Below are positions 1 through 4,625 of a DNA stretch of 7,847 bases, in pieces. The DNA comes from Chlorobiaceae bacterium (GTDB taxonomy: Bacteria; Bacteroidota; Chlorobiia; Chlorobiales; Chlorobiaceae). The position numbers and the translations under genes were made by a program. Numbering within the stretch: position 1 is the stretch's first letter; every line of letters starts with the position of its first letter. The notes beneath the pieces are model-generated. The model was not told the origin of the DNA and did not search any database. It was given only the letters and a program-made list of their open reading frames with translations. The stretch is taken from the NCBI GenBank assembly GCA_013336025.1, contig JAAXUM010000069.1, positions 1 through 7,847 on the forward strand. Reading direction: 5' to 3'.

Positions 1-495
1 GGTAAAAAAAATATCGAGGATGCGGAAATACCTCTTGCGATGATTGCTACCGATATCGGTACTGGTAAAAGAGTACTGTTTGAAAAGGGCGATGTGGCAT
101 CTGCGGTCATGGCGAGCAGTTGCATCCCGGGGGTGTTTATGCCGGTCAACTATCAGGGGATGATGCTTGTGGACGGTATGCTGGTTGAGAACGTTCCTGT
201 AACGCCGTTGAGACGGATGGGTGCTGAAAAAGTGATCGGTGTAGATCTTCTCGGCCATCATGTGTTTAAAAAGCCCGATAATATTATTGGTGTTCTTCTG
301 AACGCTTTTTACAGCACGATCACCAATACCACGGCAATGCAGCTTAAAGAAGCGGATCTTGCTCTTGTTTTCGATTTTTCCGAGTTCAGTCTGATTGATA
401 CCGGCCAGATTGCGGATATTATGAAAGCGGGGTACCACACAGCACGGCCTGCTCTTGAAGCGTGGCAGGCTCTGTCTGGACGGGAGGGGAAATGA
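1..495 (+). CDS. Patatin-like phospholipase family protein (3' part, start outside window)
   Basis: The reading frame is open from base 1 and ends with TGA at 493-495, so the N-terminus lies upstream and 164 residues are visible. Patatin-like enzymes are serine acyl hydrolases acting on phospholipids or other acyl esters through a Ser-Asp dyad. The GxSxG nucleophile is outside the window. The second half of the signature is present: the stretch ASSCIPGVFMPV (109-144), typical of bacterial RssA/YchK-type patatins, followed by LVDGMLVENVPV, whose Asp (codon 172-174) is the expected catalytic aspartate. About 106 residues follow the Asp-Gly and no extra C-terminal domain is seen, which fits a compact RssA-like protein of roughly 300 residues rather than a patatin fused to an outer-membrane barrel. 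The natural substrate is unknown. It is separated from the next gene by about 155 bp and probably not co-transcribed with it. The family call is firm; the physiological role is not. Confidence 0.88.
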   Translation, partial: GKKNIEDAEIPLAMIATDIGTGKRVLFEKGDVASAVMASSCIPGVFMPVNYQGMMLVDGMLVENVPVTPLRRMGAEKVIGVDLLGHHVFKKPDNIIGVLLNAFYSTITNTTAMQLKEADLALVFDFSEFSLIDTGQIADIMKAGYHTARPALEAWQALSGREGK

Positions 496-496
496 T

Positions 497-525
497 TTGA
501 TGTTTGTTGCTGAAATTGGTAAATT
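497..525 (+). promoter_or_regulatory. Candidate sigma70-type promoter for the YbaK-like gene
   Basis: TTGATG at 497-502 (4/6 to TTGACA) and TAAATT at 520-525 (4/6 to TATAAT) are separated by a 17-bp spacer, and TGG immediately before the -10 makes it an extended -10. It lies just after the patatin stop codon. Transcription would begin near 532 and leave a leader of about 120 nt before the next start codon. This is a match by eye only. Confidence 0.35.
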
Positions 526-636
526 TTTCATCACTTTCCCGCCTGTTCATGTTGTCTGCTTTGCCTGTATCCAGGAGGATAAGCTGTAGCCTGAAGCAAC
601 AGAAATTTTTCACCGACCTGAATTTCAGAGCCAAAC

Positions 637-645
637 AAAGGAGGT
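637..645 (+). promoter_or_regulatory. Strong Shine-Dalgarno that sets the YbaK-like start
   Basis: AAAGGAGGT at 637-645 is close to a perfect anti-16S match and lies 5 nt before the ATG at 651. It argues for that ATG over the longer upstream extension of the same frame, which could begin at 504 but whose first 49 residues look unlike the deacylase family. Confidence 0.85.
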
Positions 646-650
646 CCATA

Positions 651-1118
651 ATGCCTATCCGGAGATTAAGGGAGTTTCTTGACAGTCATGCTGTCAGGTA
701 TTTTGTGGTCAGCCACTCCAGGGCTTATACGGCACAGGAAATAGCTGCTGCTGCGCATGTGCCTGGAAAAGAACTTGCAAAAACCGTTATGGTCAGTATT
801 GATGGCAAAATGGCTATGGCGGTTTTACCTGCTTCGCGTCAGCTCGATTTTGAACTGCTTAAGAAACTTACTTCGACTCAGGATGTTGCTCTGGCCAGTG
901 AACATGAATTTGCCGATCTGTTTCCTGAATGTGAACCTGGAGCAATGCCTCCGTTCGGAAATCTTTATGGAATGGAGGTTTATGTTTCCGAGGAGCTTGC
1001 CGAGGATGATGATATAGCGTTCAATGCAGGTGCGCATACCGAGCTGGTGAGACTTGCCTGGAGTGATTTCAGGAGACTTGTTCAGCCGAAAATCGCAAGT
1101 ATTTCACGGCGTTCGTGA
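651..1118 (+). CDS. YbaK/EbsC-type aminoacyl-tRNA deacylase domain protein
   Basis: This 155-residue protein consists almost entirely of a YbaK/aminoacyl-tRNA editing domain. Family members hydrolyse mischarged tRNAs in trans (for example Cys-tRNAPro by YbaK, Ala-tRNAPro by ProXp-ala) in the cytosol, supporting translation fidelity. Visible hallmarks are the helix leading to the conserved lysine in GKELAKTVMV (Lys44), the glycine/proline loop GAMPPFG (97-103) followed by NLYGMEVYV, and the C-terminal element FNAGAHTELVRL (124-135). The length is typical for stand-alone members. The ATG at 651 is chosen because of the Shine-Dalgarno at 637-645 and because family similarity starts there. Which amino acid and tRNA it edits cannot be decided from these motifs. 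It is flanked by about 155 bp upstream and a candidate terminator downstream, so it looks monocistronic. Confidence 0.9.
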   Translation: MPIRRLREFLDSHAVRYFVVSHSRAYTAQEIAAAAHVPGKELAKTVMVSIDGKMAMAVLPASRQLDFELLKKLTSTQDVALASEHEFADLFPECEPGAMPPFGNLYGMEVYVSEELAEDDDIAFNAGAHTELVRLAWSDFRRLVQPKIASISRRS

Positions 1119-1126
1119 TTGGAGTG

Positions 1127-1145
1127 CCTGCTTGTGCAGGTTTTT
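1127..1145 (+). terminator. Candidate intrinsic terminator after the YbaK-like gene
   Basis: A perfect 5-bp GC-rich stem, CCTGC (1127-1131) with GCAGG (1136-1140), closes a TTGT loop and is followed directly by TTTTTC. It starts 9 bp after the stop codon. The stem is short, so efficiency is uncertain, but position and form fit a Rho-independent terminator. Confidence 0.6.
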
Positions 1146-1177
1146 CTCCCGGATTTATTACCTTTGTTTTTTTTAAC

Positions 1178-1217
1178 TGCCGATGACAGTTTCAGTATGT
1201 TGATGACGAGATCGGCA
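1178..1217. repeat. 7-bp inverted repeat in the leader of the glycosyltransferase gene
   Basis: TGCCGAT (1178-1184) and ATCGGCA (1211-1217) are exact reverse complements 26 bp apart, lying 41-80 bp before the glycosyltransferase ATG. Within this span GATGAC also occurs twice in direct orientation (1182-1187, 1202-1207). It could be an operator or an mRNA stem; nothing in the sequence distinguishes these, and a 7-bp repeat can arise by chance. Confidence 0.3.
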
Positions 1218-1258
1218 CTGTATTCATGAACGGATCCATTCTGTACTGTTCATTTTTT

Positions 1259-2398
1259 ATGAAGATCGCTTTATATGCCGGTACCTACATCAGGGACAAA
1301 GATGGTGCAGTCAGGTCAATTTATCAGCTTGTTGCTTCTTTTCTGAAAAACGGGCATCAGGTGGTTGTCTGGTCTCCGGATGTTTCGGAGGAAGACAACC
1401 ATAAGCCACTAAGGGTTTACAGGCTTCCATCCGTTCCCATTCCTCTCTATCCTGATTATAAACTGGGATTTTTCAAAGCTGAAACGGAGCAGCAGCTTCT
1501 TAAGTTCGCTCCTGATCTTGTGCATATCTCAACGCCGGATATTGTCGGCAGGAAGTTTCTGCTCTTTGCGAAAAAGCAGAAACTTCCGGTAACTTCGGCT
1601 TATCACACTGATTTCCCCTCCTATCTCAGTTACTACCGTCTTGGTTTTGCGGTCAAACCTGTGTGGAAATACCTTACATGGTTTTATAATACCTGTGACA
1701 TGGTGCTCGCTCCCAATGAGAGTGTCAGAAAAAAACTGCTTGATCAGAAAATCAGAAATGTCGGTATCTGGTCGAGAGGCATCGATACGGATCTTTTTGA
1801 TCCCTCCCGACGTTCAGCAGAACTCAGGAAAGAGTGGAATGCTGACAACCGGACGGTATTTGTCTATGCCGGGCGTTTTGTGCTTTACAAGGACATCGAG
1901 GTTGTTATGGGAGTCTATGACCGCTTCATGCAGGAAGGGCATGGTCATCGCGTGCGGTTTGTGATGATCGGTTCAGGTCCTGAAGAGGAGGAGATGAGGC
2001 GGCGTATGCCCGAAGCGGTTTTTACGGGTTATCTTACCGGAACGGCACTTCCCCGTGCTTATACCAGCGGCGACGTTTTTCTTTTTCCTTCTGCAACTGA
2101 GGCATTTTGCAATGTTGTGCTTGAAGCGCTTGCATCAGGACTTCCTGCGGTTGTGTCGGATGTCGGTGGATGTATGGAGCTTGTTGAAAAATCCGGTGCA
2201 GGTCTGGTTTCAGGTGCAGGGGATGTTGATGGCTTTTATCGGCACTGTCTTGCTTTCCTTGATAACCCGGAACGCGCTCTTGAGATGAGAGCCAAAGGCC
2301 TTGCCTTTGCCGACGGAAAATCATGGGCTTCAGTGAACGGTGCTCTTATTGCCCGTTACCAGGAACTTGTCAGGATAAAGGCAGGGGCAGTTTTGTGA
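1259..2398 (+). CDS. GT4-family glycosyltransferase (GT-B fold, SqdX/MgtA-like)
   Basis: A retaining glycosyltransferase of 379 residues, the usual size for GT4 enzymes, predicted to move a sugar from a nucleotide donor to a lipid or surface-glycan acceptor at the cytosolic membrane face. The N-terminal Rossmann half starts MKIALYAGTYIRDKDGAVRS, the glycine-containing acceptor loop. HTDFPSYLSYY and WSRGIDTDLFDPSRRS resemble SqdX- and MgtA-like members. In the C-terminal donor domain YAGRFVLYKD is the usual GR-x-K region, and SATEAFCNVVLEALASGLP carries the E-x7-E donor-binding motif (Glu281 and Glu289). The frame could also begin at the ATG at 1226, adding 11 residues; 1259 is preferred because similarity begins there. 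Neither start has a clear Shine-Dalgarno. Donor and acceptor are not predictable: sulfoquinovosyl, mannosyl and glucosyl lipid transfer are all possible, and the neighbours do not help. Confidence 0.9.
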   Translation: MKIALYAGTYIRDKDGAVRSIYQLVASFLKNGHQVVVWSPDVSEEDNHKPLRVYRLPSVPIPLYPDYKLGFFKAETEQQLLKFAPDLVHISTPDIVGRKFLLFAKKQKLPVTSAYHTDFPSYLSYYRLGFAVKPVWKYLTWFYNTCDMVLAPNESVRKKLLDQKIRNVGIWSRGIDTDLFDPSRRSAELRKEWNADNRTVFVYAGRFVLYKDIEVVMGVYDRFMQEGHGHRVRFVMIGSGPEEEEMRRRMPEAVFTGYLTGTALPRAYTSGDVFLFPSATEAFCNVVLEALASGLPAVVSDVGGCMELVEKSGAGLVSGAGDVDGFYRHCLAFLDNPERALEMRAKGLAFADGKSWASVNGALIARYQELVRIKAGAVL

Positions 2399-2495
2399 TC
2401 ATTTCCGGGGTGTTTTCTGTGATTGCGTTTCATATTGCGGCTTTTTTCTGTATTCGTTTGTGCCGAATAGCATGCATGTATTATGTTTATCATAT

Positions 2496-2504
2496 TGGTA
2501 TAAT
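2496..2504 (+). promoter_or_regulatory. Extended -10 promoter for the SIMPL-domain gene
   Basis: TGGTATAAT at 2496-2504 is a perfect extended -10 (TGn plus consensus TATAAT). The -35 region is weak: ATGTAT at 2476-2481, 17 bp upstream, matches 3/6, which is common where an extended -10 is present. Predicted transcription start is near 2511, giving a leader of about 30 nt before the ATG at 2541. Confidence 0.65.
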
Positions 2505-2540
2505 GCAACGCTGCCATAGTAACGATTAACTGCTGCACCC

Positions 2541-3260
2541 ATGAACAATAAACGGAACACGGAAGCTTTTATTCTTGGTGCTTTGCTTTGTGCCGGGCTT
2601 GTTATTATGGGATACCTGCTTTCGGCTGGCATTACAAGATTCAAGGCGCTTGAGAGAACGGTTTCCGTCAAGGGGCTTTCAGAACGGGAAGCACCGGCTG
2701 ATATTGCCATATGGCCGATCAAGTTTGAGGTGGCTGCCGATGATCTTTCGACACTGGTGAGTGCAATTGAAGAAAAAAACAAGGTTGTGCTTGATTTTCT
2801 CGCAGCAAACGGATTTACAGCCCAGGACATTTCGGTTTCAGCACCCGCAATCATAGACCGGCAGGCCCAGGGCTATGGCGATGCTAACCGGTTTACATTC
2901 AGATATGCCGGAAGTTCAACCGTGAGCGTCTATACGAGGGATGTTGACCGGGTCAGAAATACCGTCAGAAAGATGGTGGATCTGGGTAAAATGGGCGTTG
3001 CAGTTTCGGGTGAGAATTATGAGGCGAAAACCGAATTTATTTTTTCCGGTCTTAACGCACTCAAGCCGGCTATGATTGAAGAGGCGACAAATAACGCAAG
3101 AGCGGTCGCTGAAAAATTTGCATCCGACTCAAAAAGCAGGCTTGGTAAAATAAAATCAGCGAGTCAGGGCCAGTTTACCATTGAAAACCGTGACAGCAAC
3201 ACGCCCTATATCAAGAAAGTACGCGTTGTTTCCACTCTTGAGTATTACCTTGCCGACTGA
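2541..3260 (+). CDS. SIMPL-domain (DUF541) membrane-anchored protein
   Basis: A 239-residue protein of the SIMPL/DUF541 family, which includes E. coli YggE. Its biochemical role is poorly known; YggE has been linked to oxidative-stress tolerance. Residues about 9-31 form a hydrophobic segment (FILGALLCAGLVIMGYLLSAG) after a positively charged NNKR start, with no obvious signal peptidase or lipobox site. This predicts an N-terminal anchor with the rest outside the cytoplasm. The SIMPL domain runs from about residue 37 (RTVSVKGLSEREAPAD, the characteristic opening strand) to the C-terminus, which ends in the strand KKVRVVSTLEYYLAD. There is no recognisable Shine-Dalgarno before the ATG at 2541. 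It has its own predicted promoter and 136 bp separate it from the FIST gene, so a functional link to the sensory pair is not supported. The family call is firm; the function is not. Confidence 0.87.
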   Translation: MNNKRNTEAFILGALLCAGLVIMGYLLSAGITRFKALERTVSVKGLSEREAPADIAIWPIKFEVAADDLSTLVSAIEEKNKVVLDFLAANGFTAQDISVSAPAIIDRQAQGYGDANRFTFRYAGSSTVSVYTRDVDRVRNTVRKMVDLGKMGVAVSGENYEAKTEFIFSGLNALKPAMIEEATNNARAVAEKFASDSKSRLGKIKSASQGQFTIENRDSNTPYIKKVRVVSTLEYYLAD

Positions 3261-3291
3261 TTTTTCTGTGTGACTTTTATTGCCTACGGGA

Positions 3292-3321
3292 AGGACTATC
3301 GATGCAGATTATTTCTATAGT
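3292..3321 (+). promoter_or_regulatory. Candidate promoter of the FIST-kinase operon
   Basis: TATAGT at 3316-3321 (5/6 to TATAAT) lies 18 bp after AGGACT at 3292-3297 (3/6 to TTGACA). Transcription would begin near 3328, about 70 nt before the FIST start codon. An inverted repeat overlaps both boxes (described separately). The weak -35 would be consistent with an activated promoter, but the match is modest. Confidence 0.3.
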
Positions 3322-3322
3322 C
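3294..3322. repeat. Inverted repeat overlapping the candidate FIST-operon promoter
   Basis: GACTAT at 3294-3299 and ATAGTC at 3317-3322 are exact reverse complements separated by 17 bp. The left arm overlaps the candidate -35 and the right arm overlaps the candidate -10. It could be an operator for a dimeric regulator. It does not match the FNR/HcpR-type TTGAN-TCAA pattern. Six-base arms make chance possible. Confidence 0.25.
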
Positions 3323-3380
3323 AACGCAATGGAGTCCCTGGACGTTTTTGTACGTATTCCATAACCGCAGTTCTTTCCAT

Positions 3381-3389
3381 AAGGGAGGT
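3381..3389 (+). promoter_or_regulatory. Shine-Dalgarno fixing the FIST gene start
   Basis: AAGGGAGGT at 3381-3389 places GGGAGG 8 nt before the ATG at 3397. The same frame is open back to a TTG at 3280, but that 39-residue extension has no ribosome site and does not resemble the FIST domain. Confidence 0.8.
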
Positions 3390-3396
3390 AAAACCA

Positions 3397-4599
3397 ATGT
3401 CGAATATCAGTGTCGGGGTAGGCAGTAGCGGATTGGCCGATTCGTTTTCTGCAGGTAAGGAGGCGGCTGCTGATGCACTTCGTCAGCATGGAGGGACTCC
3501 GCAGGTGCTGATTGTATTTGCCGCAATGCGCTTTAATCATCATGATCTTCTTGCAGGGATCTCATCGGTTGCCGGAGATATTCAGATGGTTGGCGGGACA
3601 ACCGCCGGAGAGGTTTCTACAGCAGGCTTTTCTACCGATTCAGTGGTTATCATGGCGCTTGGTTCCGAATGCCTTGAATTTGTTGCGGGCATCGGTCACA
3701 ATATGAGTGCTGATGAATCTGTATGCAGTGTTGAAATGGTGAACGATATTCTCGGTAAAGTTTCCTTTGATCCCGACGCATCTCTCCTGGTTTTTCCTAA
3801 TGGCATGGGTGGCGACGGTCTCAGGGTTCTTGACGGGTTGCACTCTGTTTTAGGAACGGATTTTGAGATTTGCGGTGGGTTTCTTGGTGATGATGAACGT
3901 TTTGAAACCACTTTTCAGTATTACGACGGTAAAGTTTACAGGGATGCTATCGTGGGCCTTATGGTTTGCAGGATGGATGGTTTCAAAACAGGGATCGGCG
4001 TGCGGAGTGGGTTTGCCTCGATAGGAAACAGTTTTACCTGTACTTCATCGGAAGGAAATGTCGTTAAAGAGTTTGAAAATACCAGTGCCCTCGACCTGTA
4101 TAAGGATTTTCTTGGCGAAGAGCGGGCAGTGAGGCTTCCTGGTGTTTGTCTTGAATACCCGTTCGGAATTATCGACAGTAACCTCTCTGTTGATGGTGAA
4201 CCCTTGTTTCAGTTGCGCTGCGGATTATCAGTCGATCACAAAAAAGGGACAATTTCTCTGGCCGCATCGATTCCTGAAGGCAGTGAAGTGACGTTGACAA
4301 CCGCCTCAAGGGGTGATATTATCAATGGCGCGAAAAATGCGGCCGAGCAGGCAAAAGCTTCTCTTCAGGGCGCACAGCCACAGGCAGTTGTCATGTTCAG
4401 TTGTGTCGGCAGAAAACTTGTTCTCGGCAGGCGTATTCAGGAAGAGGTTGCTGTTGTTCAGGAGTGTATAGGCAAGGACGTGCCTTTGATAGGCTTTTAT
4501 ACGTATGGTGAAATCGGTCCTGTAGACAAAACAAAAAAAGAGCTGTCAGCGGCGAAGTTTCACAATGAAACTCTGGTTATCTGGGTGCTTGGGAAATAA
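3397..4599 (+). CDS. FIST-domain sensory protein, NosP-like
   Basis: A 400-residue cytosolic protein with no signal peptide or membrane segment, made of FIST_N (about residues 35-225) followed by FIST_C (about 230-385). FIST proteins are ligand sensors in signal transduction. A subgroup called NosP, in Pseudomonas, Vibrio, Legionella and Shewanella, binds heme, senses nitric oxide and is encoded beside a hybrid histidine kinase whose activity it controls. Seen here: the FIST_N signature GGTTAGE (66-72) and the FIST_C signature [10 protein letters not shown] (366-375). The length of 400 is close to NosP proteins. Histidines that could ligate heme include His31, the pair His48-His49 in RFNHHDLL, and His in GIGHNM; which, if any, does so cannot be told from this sequence. 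The hybrid kinase gene starts 26 bp downstream, so the two are probably one operon. The domain call is firm; the NosP assignment is inferred from architecture, size and gene neighbour. Another ligand such as an amino acid remains possible. Confidence 0.92.
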   Translation: MSNISVGVGSSGLADSFSAGKEAAADALRQHGGTPQVLIVFAAMRFNHHDLLAGISSVAGDIQMVGGTTAGEVSTAGFSTDSVVIMALGSECLEFVAGIGHNMSADESVCSVEMVNDILGKVSFDPDASLLVFPNGMGGDGLRVLDGLHSVLGTDFEICGGFLGDDERFETTFQYYDGKVYRDAIVGLMVCRMDGFKTGIGVRSGFASIGNSFTCTSSEGNVVKEFENTSALDLYKDFLGEERAVRLPGVCLEYPFGIIDSNLSVDGEPLFQLRCGLSVDHKKGTISLAASIPEGSEVTLTTASRGDIINGAKNAAEQAKASLQGAQPQAVVMFSCVGRKLVLGRRIQEEVAVVQECIGKDVPLIGFYTYGEIGPVDKTKKELSAAKFHNETLVIWVLGK

Positions 4600-4625
4600 T
4601 CTTATTTCAATCCATTGAATTGATT

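Noticed and set aside
504..650. 49-residue N-terminal extension of the YbaK-like protein
   Set aside because: The composition is unlike the family and the strong Shine-Dalgarno at 637-645 points to the ATG at 651.
2439..2447. T-run after GCGGC as terminator of the glycosyltransferase gene
   Set aside because: No upstream stem of useful length pairs before the T-run.
2399..2854. 151-codon open frame on the - strand across the SIMPL promoter and 5' end
   Set aside because: No family resemblance and no plausible ribosome site seen; it overlaps a well-supported gene and its promoter.
3280..3396. 39-residue N-terminal extension of the FIST protein from a TTG
   Set aside because: No ribosome site, no family resemblance, and a strong Shine-Dalgarno sits before the internal ATG at 3397.
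3261..3396. Possible cyclic-di-GMP (GEMM) riboswitch, suggested by an ACGCAATGG-like string in the FIST leader
   Set aside because: The conserved GEMM core and its paired helices could not be found around it.
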